Below are positions 1-8,932 of a DNA stretch of 64,000 nt, one piece after another (position 1 is the first letter of the stretch; every line of letters begins with the position of its first letter). The notes beneath the pieces were generated by a model. It saw nothing but the letters and a program-made list of their open reading frames with translations, did not search any database and had not been told where the DNA came from. The position numbers were made by a program, and so were the translations under genes. The DNA comes from Flavobacterium sp. N502536 (GTDB taxonomy: Bacteria > Bacteroidota > Bacteroidia > Flavobacteriales > Flavobacteriaceae), in assembly GCF_025947345.1 (NCBI RefSeq), contig NZ_CP110011.1, positions 1,798,001 to 1,862,000 on the forward strand. The letters are read 5' to 3'.

Positions 1-951
1 AAACCATTAATTCCTGTTGCAGGTAAATCGATCGTGCATCGATTGGTGGAGGACATTGCTAAAATCTTAAAAGAACCAATCGAAGAAGTTGCTTTTATTT
101 TAGGAGACCCGGCTTTTTTTGGAGACGATCTTGTAGCAAGTTTAGAAGAATTAGCAGGAAGTTTAGGAGCTAAGGCTTCCATCTACCGTCAGGATTTACC
201 TTTAGGAACAGGTCATGCAATTATGTGTGCCAAAGAATCATTATCAGGTCCGGCAGTAATTGCTTACGCAGATACTTTAATCAGAGCCGACTTTGAATTA
301 GATCCTTCTGCCGATGCTGTTATTTGGGTGAAACAAGTAGATCAGCCGGAAGCATTTGGTGTTGTAAAATTAAATGCCAATAATGAAATTATAGAATTAG
401 TAGAAAAACCAAAAGAATTCGTTAGTGATTTAGCGGTTATTGGAATCTATTATTTTAAAGAAGTAGGTGATTTGAAAAAAGAACTTCAGGGAGTTTTGGA
501 TAACAACATCCAAAATGGTGGAGAATATCAGATCAACGACGGAATTAAAGCAATGATGGCTAACGGTAAAGTTTTTAAAACCGGTAGTGTTGATGAATGG
601 ATGGATTGCGGAAATAAAGATGTTACCGTTGAAACCAATTCAAGAATGTTAGGATTCTTACATAATGACGGTGAACATTTAGTAGATTATGATGTGAAAC
701 TAGAGAATTCTACCATCATCCCACCGTGTTACATTGGTGAAAACGTAGTGTTGAAAAATGCAACAGTTGGTCCAAATGTATCCATTGGTAAAGGCTGCCA
801 CGTTGTAGACAGTTCAATCAGCAACAGTTTGATTCAAACCTATTCTCAAATAAAAAATGCGCATCTTGACAATGCAATGATTGGTAATCATGTTGTTTAT
901 GATGGTAAATTTACCAGCGTAAGTATTGGTGATTATTCGGTTTTAGAATAG
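1..951 (+). CDS. Sugar-phosphate nucleotidyltransferase (5' partial)
   Basis: The reading frame is open from base 1, so the start lies upstream of the window. The visible N-terminus KPLIPVAGKSI is the conserved block that follows the G-rich NTP-binding loop of sugar-1-phosphate nucleotidyltransferases, so only a few tens of residues are missing. The middle shows the expected sugar-binding region (GEYQINDGI, then DEWMDCG). The last 90 residues are hexapeptide-like left-handed beta-helix repeats (IGENVVL, VGPNVSIGKGC). It would join a nucleotide to a sugar phosphate for surface glycan synthesis; the exact sugar cannot be read. It heads a same-strand run with the TPR, DUF4292 and EnvC-like genes. 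GTG at 34 is an internal codon, not the start. Confidence 0.85.
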   Translation, partial: KPLIPVAGKSIVHRLVEDIAKILKEPIEEVAFILGDPAFFGDDLVASLEELAGSLGAKASIYRQDLPLGTGHAIMCAKESLSGPAVIAYADTLIRADFELDPSADAVIWVKQVDQPEAFGVVKLNANNEIIELVEKPKEFVSDLAVIGIYYFKEVGDLKKELQGVLDNNIQNGGEYQINDGIKAMMANGKVFKTGSVDEWMDCGNKDVTVETNSRMLGFLHNDGEHLVDYDVKLENSTIIPPCYIGENVVLKNATVGPNVSIGKGCHVVDSSISNSLIQTYSQIKNAHLDNAMIGNHVVYDGKFTSVSIGDYSVLE

Positions 952-1000
952 CGTAGGAGTTGGAATAGATTCGTTTTTGTTTAAAAAATAAATTTTAAAA

Positions 1001-2353
1001 ATGATACAAAAAGGAGTTATCGCAATTTTATTTTTCGTTTTGCTTGGCAACCCAATTTCGATTATGGCTCAAACAGAACCGGAAGATATTGCTATGGCAA
1101 CCGATGAGTATCAGGATGCTTTTTATGAATCATTAAAACAAAAAGGAATTGAAAATTATGATAAAGCCATCGCCTCATTGCAGAAATGCATCAAGTTAAA
1201 ACCTAATGATGCAGTGGCTTACTTTGAACTCGGGAAAAATTATCTGTCTTTAAAAGATTATCGAAGTGCACAGGATTCATTTGAAAAAGCAACTCAGCTC
1301 GATCCAAAAAATAAATGGTATTGGCTGGGAATCTATGACGTAAGTTATGAAACCAAAAATTATCCTTTAGCAATTGAAACGATTCAGAGAATAATTGCTT
1401 TTGATGAAGAGTACAAAGACGATCTGATTTCGCTGTATATGATTACCAACCAATTTGATAAAGCATTGGTGGCCATCAATGAAATGAATGATAAGTTTGG
1501 GAAATCGGAAGATCGTGATCGATACAAATTGCAGATTTTATCTCAGGGAAAATACCAAAACGCAGAAATTGATAACCTAATTAATCAGATCAAACAGCAT
1601 CCAAAAGAGGAATCAAACTATGTAAATCTGATTTTTTTATATTCAAAAGCAGAAGAAACAGATAAGGCGCTTAATGTTGCGAAACAACTGGCTAAGGAAA
1701 TTCCAACTTCAGAATGGGCGCAGGTAAGTTTGTTTAAAGTGTACCTGGACGCCAATCAGGCCGATAAGGCAATTAAGGCGATGAATGTAATTTTGGCAAG
1801 TTCAAAAATTGATTCAAAAATAAAACACCGTACGTTAAATGAGTTTTTGATTTATGCGAACAAGAACCCACAGTATGCAGCGGATTTAGAGAAAGCGATT
1901 TCTTATTTTGATAATGATTCGAGTGTTGATGTGGCGAAAGAAATTGGAAAATTTTATCACAGCAAAGGTCAGTTTGAAAATGCGATTAAATATTATGTAA
2001 AGGATTTAAAAGCCAATTCAGAAACAGACCGTGAAACTAATTTGCTTTTACTTGAAGCATATGCGCAGTCCAAACAGTTTGAACCGATGACCAAACGGGC
2101 AATGAATATGATTGAGATTTATCCAAGTCAGCCGCAATTTTACTATTATGCCGGTTTAGGAAATAATCAGTTGAAGCAATTTAAAAATGCAAAAACCGTT
2201 TTAGAAATGGGGCTTGATTATGTGGTAGAGGACAAAACACTCGAAGCAAATTTTAATATTCAGTTAGGAGAGGCTTACAATGGTTTGGGAGATGCCAAGA
2301 AAAAAGAGGAATACTTTTTGAAGGCAAATGAATTATTAAAGAAAAAAAAGTAA
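1001..2353 (+). CDS. TPR-repeat periplasmic protein
   Basis: This 450-aa protein starts with a signal peptide (about residues 1-23, cleavage after IMAQ). Tetratricopeptide units follow: a clear pair near residues 50-115 (DKAIASLQKCIKLKPNDAVAY, then YRSAQDSFEKATQLDP) and more degenerate helical pairs to the C-terminus, ending in a final TPR and a Lys-rich tail. TPR proteins are protein-interaction scaffolds; no enzymatic motif is visible. It lies 50 nt after the nucleotidyltransferase and 13 nt before the lipoprotein gene, so it is probably co-transcribed with both. The partner is unknown. Confidence 0.85.
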   Translation: MIQKGVIAILFFVLLGNPISIMAQTEPEDIAMATDEYQDAFYESLKQKGIENYDKAIASLQKCIKLKPNDAVAYFELGKNYLSLKDYRSAQDSFEKATQLDPKNKWYWLGIYDVSYETKNYPLAIETIQRIIAFDEEYKDDLISLYMITNQFDKALVAINEMNDKFGKSEDRDRYKLQILSQGKYQNAEIDNLINQIKQHPKEESNYVNLIFLYSKAEETDKALNVAKQLAKEIPTSEWAQVSLFKVYLDANQADKAIKAMNVILASSKIDSKIKHRTLNEFLIYANKNPQYAADLEKAISYFDNDSSVDVAKEIGKFYHSKGQFENAIKYYVKDLKANSETDRETNLLLLEAYAQSKQFEPMTKRAMNMIEIYPSQPQFYYYAGLGNNQLKQFKNAKTVLEMGLDYVVEDKTLEANFNIQLGEAYNGLGDAKKKEEYFLKANELLKKKK

Positions 2354-2366
2354 AGAACAGGTGCAG

Positions 2367-3152
2367 ATGAAAAAATATATAGCGATAGCAGTACTGTCGG
2401 TTTTCATGATTTCTTGTAAATCAAAGGCAGTCGCTGTGCAGAACAATAATAGCGAAGTAAAAGAAGTTACTCCAAAAGAAGAAAAAAAGGTAGTAGAGAA
2501 TCATTATAACAATAAGTTAAATTTTTCGACGCTGTACATAAAAGCCGGAGCGCGATATGTTGACGATAAACAAAGTCAAAATGTTACGGCCGAGATTAAA
2601 ATTGAAAAAGACAAACAAATTTTAGTAAGTGTTCGTTTTCTGGGGATTACCATGGCAAAAGCTTTGATTACCCCAACAGCAGTAAGCTATTACGAGAAAA
2701 TAAACAGTACCTATTACGAAGGCGATTTTACAAGTTTAAGCAAATGGCTGGGAACCGAATTGGATTACAGTAAAGTTCAGAATTTATTGGTTGGTGAAGC
2801 CTTAGATGATTTGAGAAAAGGGAAATATGCACAGACCATCGTAGACAACCTTTTTCGTTTAGAAGATGAAAAAGATTCTAATTTGAAAAAGACATTCTAT
2901 CTGGATGGCGAAAAATACCTGTTGCAAAAAGAAGAAATCTCACAGCCGGCAGAAAACAGAATGTTGCAGATTTCTTATGCCGACAGTAAAGTTTTCAATC
3001 AGGGAACACTTCCAACAAGTGTTGAAATCAGTGCGATTCAACCAAAAGGAAAAACAAATATTAGTTTGAATTACAATAACATTTCATTTAATGAAGAACT
3101 TTCTTTCCCTTACAGTGTGCCAAGCGGTTATAAGAAAGTTATAATTAAGTAA
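2367..3152 (+). CDS. DUF4292-family lipoprotein
   Basis: The ATG at 2367 gives a 261-aa protein starting MKKYIAIAVLSVFMISC, a lipoprotein signal with lipobox Cys17. A GTG six bases upstream is less likely because it would add residues before the signal. The mature part opens with a charged linker and then a beta-rich domain characteristic of DUF4292 (FLGITMAKALITPTAVSYYE, about residues 90-110), which resembles LolA/LolB-like outer-membrane folds. The function is unknown. Its place directly before an EnvC-like gene and after a TPR gene is a familiar arrangement in flavobacteria and suggests an envelope role. Confidence 0.8.
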   Translation: MKKYIAIAVLSVFMISCKSKAVAVQNNNSEVKEVTPKEEKKVVENHYNNKLNFSTLYIKAGARYVDDKQSQNVTAEIKIEKDKQILVSVRFLGITMAKALITPTAVSYYEKINSTYYEGDFTSLSKWLGTELDYSKVQNLLVGEALDDLRKGKYAQTIVDNLFRLEDEKDSNLKKTFYLDGEKYLLQKEEISQPAENRMLQISYADSKVFNQGTLPTSVEISAIQPKGKTNISLNYNNISFNEELSFPYSVPSGYKKVIIK

Positions 3153-3175
3153 ATTTGCAAAAAGAAAATATAAAC

Positions 3176-4429
3176 ATGCCAAAATTTCTCCTAAGCCTAA
3201 TTTTTATATGTGCCACTACTTTTATGTGGGCGCAAGATTCGCAACAAGAAAAACTGGAACAGCGTAAAGCTCAAATTCAACAGGAAATTAGAGACAATGA
3301 AAAAATGTTGCAGTCGGTAAAGAAAAAAGAAAAATCGGCAGTAAATGTTTATTTAATTCAGGCCAATAAAATAAAGCTGAAAGAGAAGCTGATTAATACT
3401 ACGGCAAAGCAGGAAAAACTTTTGAGCAATGATATGTATATTAATCAGGTTAAGGTTAATAAACTGAAAAAAGAACTGGAAGTACTAAAAGCGGACTATT
3501 CTAAAATGATACTTAAATCATACAAGAGCCGTTCGGAGCAAAGTAGAGCCATGTTTATTTTATCTTCAGAGAGTTTTTTACAAGCCTACAAAAGAGCACA
3601 ATATTTAAAACAATATACCAATTTCAGAAAAAACCAGGGATTGGAAATTCAATCCAAAACGGCACAGCTGGAAGATTATAATGCGAGACTGAACGGTCAG
3701 CGTATTGTAAAGAAAAAGATTATTGCTGAAAATGAAAAAGAAAAACAAAGTTTAGAAACTGAAAAGAAAGAGCAGCAAAAATTAGTTAATTCGATTAAAA
3801 AGGACAAAAATAAAATTATTGCCGATACCAGAAGTAAACAACAGGAAGCCAAAAGAATTGACAGACAAATTGATCGTTTGATTCGTGAGGCAATTGCTGA
3901 GGCCAACAGAAAAGCGGCCCTGGAAAGAGCAAAAGAAAACCCGGGATCGACAGTCTCTAAAACTCCGGTTTCATCGTCTAAAATTGCATTGACTCCGGAA
4001 GGAAAAATTTTGGCGGCCGATTTTAAAGCAAACAGAGGAAAATTGCCTTGGCCGGTAGAAAAAGGATTTATTTCACTAGGATATGGTGATCAGCCACATC
4101 CGCTTTATCCGTCACTAACGGTACACAATTCAGGAGTTGAGATTACTACCGAACAAGGAGCCAGTGCACGTGCTGTATTTGAAGGAGTAGTATCGAGTGT
4201 AATTGTTTTATCGCCAATCAACAGAGCCGTTATGATTCAGCATGGAGATTATTTTACGGTTTATCAAAATCTTAGTCAGGTTTTTGTTGAGAAAGGTGAC
4301 AAAGTAAATGTAAAACAAAGCATTGGAAAAGTGAGAACCAGTGGTGACACCGGAAAAACAATCATTAAATTCTTAATTCTTCAAAACACATCCAATAATA
4401 ATCCGGAAGGATGGCTGCAAAACAGATAA
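3176..4429 (+). CDS. EnvC-like murein hydrolase activator (LytM domain, degenerate)
   Basis: The ATG at 3176 begins a signal peptide (MPKFLLSLIFICATTFMWAQ). The upstream TTG at 3155 lies almost on the preceding stop and is rejected. Residues about 25-245 are a long charged coiled coil (repeated K/E/Q heptads), and the last 130 residues form an M23/LytM fold. The metal-binding positions look altered: the usual HxxGxD appears as HNSGVE, and the usual YxHL of the HxH motif appears as YQNL. Loss of zinc ligands is typical of EnvC-type activators, which switch on amidases rather than cut peptidoglycan themselves. The hydrophobic start and coiled coil fit a periplasmic location. A strong terminator follows. 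Confidence 0.85.
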   Translation: MPKFLLSLIFICATTFMWAQDSQQEKLEQRKAQIQQEIRDNEKMLQSVKKKEKSAVNVYLIQANKIKLKEKLINTTAKQEKLLSNDMYINQVKVNKLKKELEVLKADYSKMILKSYKSRSEQSRAMFILSSESFLQAYKRAQYLKQYTNFRKNQGLEIQSKTAQLEDYNARLNGQRIVKKKIIAENEKEKQSLETEKKEQQKLVNSIKKDKNKIIADTRSKQQEAKRIDRQIDRLIREAIAEANRKAALERAKENPGSTVSKTPVSSSKIALTPEGKILAADFKANRGKLPWPVEKGFISLGYGDQPHPLYPSLTVHNSGVEITTEQGASARAVFEGVVSSVIVLSPINRAVMIQHGDYFTVYQNLSQVFVEKGDKVNVKQSIGKVRTSGDTGKTIIKFLILQNTSNNNPEGWLQNR

Positions 4430-4451
4430 AGCTATTGGGTTCAGAATTTAA

Positions 4452-4494
4452 AAAAATCCCTTTCACGAATATGATTCAGTGAAAGGGATTTTTT
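4452..4494 (+). terminator. Rho-independent terminator after EnvC-like gene
   Basis: Perfect 15-bp stem (4452-4466 with 4479-4493) around a 12-nt loop, with the right arm running into a T tract. It closes the operon that enters the window at base 1. Confidence 0.9.
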
Positions 4495-4674
4495 CTTGTT
4501 TTAAAAGCCTAAGCTGAAAGAAAAGCACTTGTTCAATTTTGTATGGGAGTTTTCAGTCCGCATAATTTCCAACTTTTCTTTAAAATAAGGGTTTTTTTTG
4601 AAAGAAAGTGAACCTGAATACAAAAATCATCCTATTGTTCATTTGAAATTGTATCGATTGAAATTTAAAAATAG

Positions 4675-4682
4675 TATTTTTG
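4675..4682 (+). promoter_or_regulatory. Candidate -7 element of rbfA promoter
   Basis: TATTTTTG matches the Bacteroidota -7 consensus TAnnTTTG, only 4 nt before the rbfA ATG. A TTG 23 nt upstream could serve as the -33 element. If used, the transcript would have almost no leader. Confidence 0.45.
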
Positions 4683-4686
4683 CAGT

Positions 4687-5079
4687 ATGGAAACAAACAG
4701 ACAGAAAAAAATAGGCGGTGTCATCCAAAAAGATTTGGTTGATATTTTGCAAGGTGAAGTGCGAAAAAACGGAATCACTAATTTAGTAATTTCAGTATCC
4801 AAAGTTAGTGTTACTTCAGATTTATCTGTGGCGACAGTTTATTTAAGCATTTTTCCTCAGGACAAAGCAAAAGAAACTTTAGAAGGTATAAAGTCAAATA
4901 CAACTTTAATCAAACATGATTTATCACAACGTGTGCGTTTGCAATTACGTCGTGTACCGAATCTGGTATTTTTTATTGATGACTCTTTAGATTATATCGA
5001 AAAGATTGATAATGCGTTATCCAACAGAGAAAACCCAATTGAAAACCGTGATCTTTTAGAAAAAAGAAGAAAATCATAA
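4687..5079 (+). CDS. rbfA: 30S ribosome-binding factor A
   Basis: This 130-aa protein has the length and pattern of RbfA: METNRQKKIGGVIQKDL at the start, a central KVSVTSDLSVATVYLSIF segment, and the RRVPNLVFFIDDSLDY block of the type-II KH-like fold. It helps mature the 5' end of 16S rRNA in late 30S assembly. It is preceded by a terminator and a promoter-like element, and the next gene begins 1 nt after its stop, so rbfA and the ABC permease form a two-gene unit, an order common in flavobacteria. Confidence 0.93.
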   Translation: METNRQKKIGGVIQKDLVDILQGEVRKNGITNLVISVSKVSVTSDLSVATVYLSIFPQDKAKETLEGIKSNTTLIKHDLSQRVRLQLRRVPNLVFFIDDSLDYIEKIDNALSNRENPIENRDLLEKRRKS

Positions 5080-5080
5080 A

Positions 5081-6280
5081 TTGAATTTCCCCCTTTACAT
5101 AGCCAAACGTTATATTTTTAGCAGAAGTAAAAACAATGCTATTAATATCATCAATCGTATTGCCAGCATGGGAATTATTGTTGGAACAATGGCTTTGTTT
5201 GTGGTTTTGTCCGTTTTTAGCGGACTAAAAGTTTTCAGCCTTTCGTTTACAAACGAAATAGATCCTGATTTAAAAATGAGCAGTACCTATGGGAAATCAT
5301 TTTTGATCACACCGGATCAGGAAACTCAGCTTAAAAACATTGAGGGTATTGCTTCTTACAGCAAGATAATCGAAGAGCGGGTTTTATTTTTGTTTAAAGA
5401 CAAACAGCTGGTAACCTATCTAAAAGGTGTTGACAAAAACTATGTTGTTGTTAACGATATCAGGAAAAAACTTTTTAACGGAGAATGGCTGAAACCAGAT
5501 ACGTATCAGGTGGTTATTGGTTATGGAATTGCCCGCGATTTTTCGTTAGGAATCCTTGATTTCGAAAACCCTTTGCAAGTATTTGCCCCTAAACCCGGAA
5601 AAGGAGCTATTGAAAACCCGGAAGAAGCGTTTAATAAAACAGACGTTTTACCAGTCGCAATTTATTCCATCAGTGAGGATTTAGATTCAAAATATGTTTT
5701 TGCTGATTTGAGTCTGGCGCAGGAATTACTGATGTACAAATCAAATCAGGTTTCGGGAATAGAATTCAATCTGAAAGAAAATGCCGATGAAGGTGCGATC
5801 AGATCGCAGCTCCAAAAAGTATTCAAAAATAAAATCACGATAAAAAGCAGAGCGCAGCTTAACGAGTCTTTGTACAAGATGCTCAATACCGAAAACATAG
5901 TGGTTTACCTGATCTTTACACTGGTGATCATTGTAGCTCTTTTTAATTTAGTTGGGGCTTTAATCATGATGATTTTAGAGAAGAAAGCAAACTTAAAAAC
6001 ACTTTTTAATCTGGGAACAGAAATCAACAGCTTGCGAAAAATATTCCTGCTTCAGGGAACGTTATTGAGTGTTTTTGGAGGTCTAATTGGTCTTGTTCTG
6101 GGAATTATTCTGGTCCTGCTTCAACAGGAATACAACCTGATTATGCTGACACCCACTTTGGCATATCCGGTAGTTTTTACTTTAGAAAATGTACTCATTG
6201 TTATGGGAACCATTGTATCACTTGGTTTTGTTGCCTCTTTAATAGCCAGCAGCCGGGTAAGTAAAAAGCTTTTAGATTAA
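5081..6280 (+). CDS. ABC transporter permease, FtsX/LolC-E type
   Basis: A 399-aa inner-membrane protein with the LolC/LolE-like layout: a first membrane segment (about residues 27-50), a large periplasmic domain (about 50-265) and three C-terminal membrane segments (about 275-390). The start is TTG at 5081, chosen because the N-terminus MNFPLYIAKRYIFSRS matches the usual start of this family and no ATG fits. It begins 1 nt after the rbfA stop. By family it would be the permease half of a lipoprotein-releasing or related MacB-type machine; the ATPase is not encoded here. Confidence 0.82.
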   Translation: MNFPLYIAKRYIFSRSKNNAINIINRIASMGIIVGTMALFVVLSVFSGLKVFSLSFTNEIDPDLKMSSTYGKSFLITPDQETQLKNIEGIASYSKIIEERVLFLFKDKQLVTYLKGVDKNYVVVNDIRKKLFNGEWLKPDTYQVVIGYGIARDFSLGILDFENPLQVFAPKPGKGAIENPEEAFNKTDVLPVAIYSISEDLDSKYVFADLSLAQELLMYKSNQVSGIEFNLKENADEGAIRSQLQKVFKNKITIKSRAQLNESLYKMLNTENIVVYLIFTLVIIVALFNLVGALIMMILEKKANLKTLFNLGTEINSLRKIFLLQGTLLSVFGGLIGLVLGIILVLLQQEYNLIMLTPTLAYPVVFTLENVLIVMGTIVSLGFVASLIASSRVSKKLLD

Positions 6281-6449
6281 TATTTCTACAAGGAAAATAT
6301 TACCTATATTTATCGTCTTAAAAATCTACAGCATATGATTGTTTCTGCTTAGTCCTATTTTATTTTTGGAATAATTAGGATACTTACGTTTATTTTTTGA
6401 GTTCAGATTCTTACATCTGGACAAATTTTATCATTTATCTTAATATATC

Positions 6450-7876
6450 ATGACAGAAACTACCATACAGAAAAGTTTATTTTCTAAAATTTACACTACT
6501 TTAAAACAAGCACTCAGAGGAGACGAATCTTTTGATTACACCGCAGGAAACATAAAAAAAGCAGTCATTCTATTAGCCATTCCGATGGTTTTGGAAATGA
6601 TGATGGAATCTGTTTTTGCGCTGGTCGATTTGTATTTTGTCGGGCATTTGGAGCATAGTAGTTTTGCGATTCAAACCGTAGGATTAACCGAGTCGGTTCT
6701 AACTATTATATATTCTCTGGACATCGGATTGAGCATGGCAGCAACGGCTGTTGTAGCAAGACGAATTGGGGAAAAAGATCCTGTTGCCGCTGCAAAAGCA
6801 GGTATGCAGGCGTTATTTATTGCATTTGTGCTGAGTATTTTTCTGAGTATTTTCGGAATTATCTATGCAAAAGATATTCTTCTTTTAATGGGAGCATCTG
6901 CAGATGCAGCCGAACATGGCTTTAGATACACTCAAATTATGATTGGTTCCAGTTTAAGTATTACCTTTTTATTCCTGATCAATGGAATTTTCCGTGGTGC
7001 GGGAAATGCGGCCATTGCAATGAAAAGTCTTTGGATTGCCAATATTTGTAATATTATTTTATGTCCGATACTAATTAATGGTTTTGCTACAATTCCTGCG
7101 TTTGGTTTAGTTGGTGCCGCGATTGCTACTACTACAGGAAGAAGCCTTGGAGTGCTGTATCAGATTTATCATTTGTTTTATGGAAATGGAGTTTTAAAAA
7201 TTAAAGTTTCTTATTTAATTCCGGACCTCACGCAGATAAAAGCCTTAGTTAAAATTGCAGCCCCGGAGTATTACAATTTGTTATAGCTTCCTGCAGCTGG
7301 ATTTTTCTGGCGCAGTTGGTGGCTACCACGGGAGGCGATCACGGATCGGCAGGTTATCAGACAGCTCTTAGGATAATGATGTTCTTTATTCTTCCAGCCT
7401 GGGGATTAAGTAATGCCGCCGCAACTTTGGTGGGGCAAAATCTGGGGGCCAAACGAGTTGATCGTGCGGAAAAATCAGTATTTACCACAGCAAAATACAA
7501 CGTAATTTTTATGGCAACCATCATGATCGTTACACTGTGTTTTGGAGAGTATATTATCTCGTTTTTTACGAATGATGATTTGGTTAAAACCGTTGCGGTT
7601 GAAGCACTGCAAATCATGAGTATCGGATTTGTCTTCTACGGAATAGGGATGGTTTTGACCAATACATTTAATGGGGCAGGAGATACCTGGACACCAACAG
7701 GAATTAATTTCTTTGGGTTTTGGTTGTTTCAGATTCCATTAGCTTATGCATTAGCCAAACATTTTAATATGGGACCAAAAGGTGTTTTTATAGCCATTCC
7801 GGTTGCCGAAACTGCTATAACGCTTGCCGCAATATTCTTTTATAAAAGAGGAAAATGGAAACGTGTTCAGGTTTAG
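6450..7876 (+). pseudogene. MATE-family efflux transporter, split by a 1-nt frameshift
   Basis: Two consecutive reading frames together form one MATE (multidrug and toxin extrusion) transporter of about 475 residues. The first frame (6450-7286) covers the N-terminal bundle (AIPMVLEMMMESVFALVDLYFVG) and runs into IAAPEYYNLL before a stop. The second is open from before 7316 and continues LVATTGGDHGSAGYQ and LPAWGLSNAAATLVGQNLGA. Adding one G at 7265-7266 (CCCCGG to CCCCGGG) restores IAAPGVLQFVIASCSWIFLA and joins the halves seamlessly. So the gene is either recently inactivated or carries a sequencing or assembly error. Nothing else in either half looks decayed. Confidence 0.85.
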
Positions 7877-7934
7877 GTTGTACAATATTTCTTAAAAACA
7901 AACGTTGAAATACCGGTAACCAATAACTAACATT

Positions 7935-8537
7935 ATGAGAAATCAAATTAAGTTTTCAACCTTTTTAGGAATTTTAGGATTAGGGATTATTTTTGCTTTT
8001 AAACCTTTTGACAAAAAGATTATTGTAATTGATGCCGGTCATGGAGGAAATGATTTTGGGGCAACCTTAAATGATGTTCAGGAGAAGAGCATCGTAGAGA
8101 AAATTGCGAGAAAAATTAAAGCTCAGAATAATAATGAGAACCTGGAGATTGTTTTATTACGTGAAGGAGATCATGACATGGAATTAAAAGAAAGAGTTTC
8201 AATGATTAATAACATAAATCCAAGTTTAGTGATTTCGCTACACCTTGCTTCTTCACCAAATTTTAGTAAGAACGGGATAGAAGCCTACATTTCTTCAAAT
8301 GCAAAATTTCACAATCAATCTAAAGCATATGCGGAAACTTTACTTGAAAAAGTAGCCGCTAATTACTTTTCAGAAGGAATAGTTAAAGAAGCTCCTTTTT
8401 ATATTTTGAAAAATTCAAATTGTCCAGCAATGACTCTAGAAGTTGGATATTTGTCAAACATAAATGACAGAAATTATATTACCAGCGAAAAAGGACAAGC
8501 CGAAATTGCAGATAAAATATTAGAAGCAGTAAAGTAA
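7935..8537 (+). CDS. N-acetylmuramoyl-L-alanine amidase (Amidase_3)
   Basis: A 200-aa protein with an N-terminal membrane or signal segment (residues 8-24) directly followed by an Amidase_3 domain. Zinc ligands are visible: His36 in VIDAGHGG, Glu50 in DVQEKSIVEK, His103 in ISLHL, with the catalytic Glu169 in TLEVGYLS. It would cleave the amide bond between MurNAc and the stem peptide. The protein is short and lacks SPOR or LysM targeting domains. The EnvC-like gene 3.5 kb upstream encodes a candidate activator. A terminator follows directly. Confidence 0.88.
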   Translation: MRNQIKFSTFLGILGLGIIFAFKPFDKKIIVIDAGHGGNDFGATLNDVQEKSIVEKIARKIKAQNNNENLEIVLLREGDHDMELKERVSMINNINPSLVISLHLASSPNFSKNGIEAYISSNAKFHNQSKAYAETLLEKVAANYFSEGIVKEAPFYILKNSNCPAMTLEVGYLSNINDRNYITSEKGQAEIADKILEAVK

Positions 8538-8556
8538 GACAGCTTTTATTAAATAC

Positions 8557-8589
8557 AAAAAGGGCCTTCAATTTTGAAGGCCCTTTTTT
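8557..8589 (+). terminator. Rho-independent terminator after amidase gene
   Basis: 15-bp perfect stem (8557-8571 with 8574-8588), GC core GGGCC, ending in a T tract. Its stem is almost the same as that of the hairpin at 8896-8927. Confidence 0.9.
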
Positions 8590-8631
8590 AGTTTTGTAAG
8601 AAGTTTGCATATAATTTAAATCAATAATGTT

Positions 8632-8639
8632 TAAATTTG
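8632..8639 (+). promoter_or_regulatory. Candidate -7 element before 74-aa gene
   Basis: TAAATTTG fits TAnnTTTG and ends 4 nt before the ATG at 8644. A TTTG about 24 nt upstream is a possible -33 element. Confidence 0.45.
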
Positions 8640-8643
8640 CTTT

Positions 8644-8868
8644 ATGAAAGATGCTATTCAAAATAAGATTAATAAAATTCAGGAAATTTCTTTAGCTTCT
8701 GCTTCTAAAAAGAACATAGCAGATATTGACGAAGTTAGAGAAACAAATAACAATGACAACCTGACTAAATCAATTCGAAATGCAAAAGAAGCTGAATTAT
8801 TCTTTTCCGAATTAAAATCTGCTATTGATTTAGCCAAAAGAAATTTTGCAAAAAATGCTTTAGAATAA
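8644..8868 (+). CDS. Small hypothetical protein, 74 aa
   Basis: A short, highly charged, Lys/Glu/Asn-rich protein with no signal peptide, membrane segment or recognised motif; predicted largely helical (ASASKKNIADIDEVRE, then AKEAELFFSELKSAIDLAKR). It has its own promoter-like element and is bracketed by two near-identical terminators, which supports a real monocistronic gene. The function is unknown. Confidence 0.6.
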   Translation: MKDAIQNKINKIQEISLASASKKNIADIDEVRETNNNDNLTKSIRNAKEAELFFSELKSAIDLAKRNFAKNALE

Positions 8869-8895
8869 TTTTCGGTTATAAAAAGATATATTATA

Positions 8896-8927
8896 AAGAA
8901 AGGCCTTCAATTTTGAAGGCCTTTCTT
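8896..8927. terminator. Bidirectional terminator between 74-aa gene and dus
   Basis: 15-bp perfect stem (8896-8910 with 8913-8927) with A/T-rich flanks on both sides. It can serve the plus-strand small gene and the minus-strand dus gene, whose stop is at 8933. Confidence 0.85.
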
Positions 8928-8932
8928 ATTTT

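Noticed and set aside
7286..7316. Programmed frameshift in the MATE gene
   Set aside because: No slippery heptamer or downstream pseudoknot is visible, and one missing G explains it fully.
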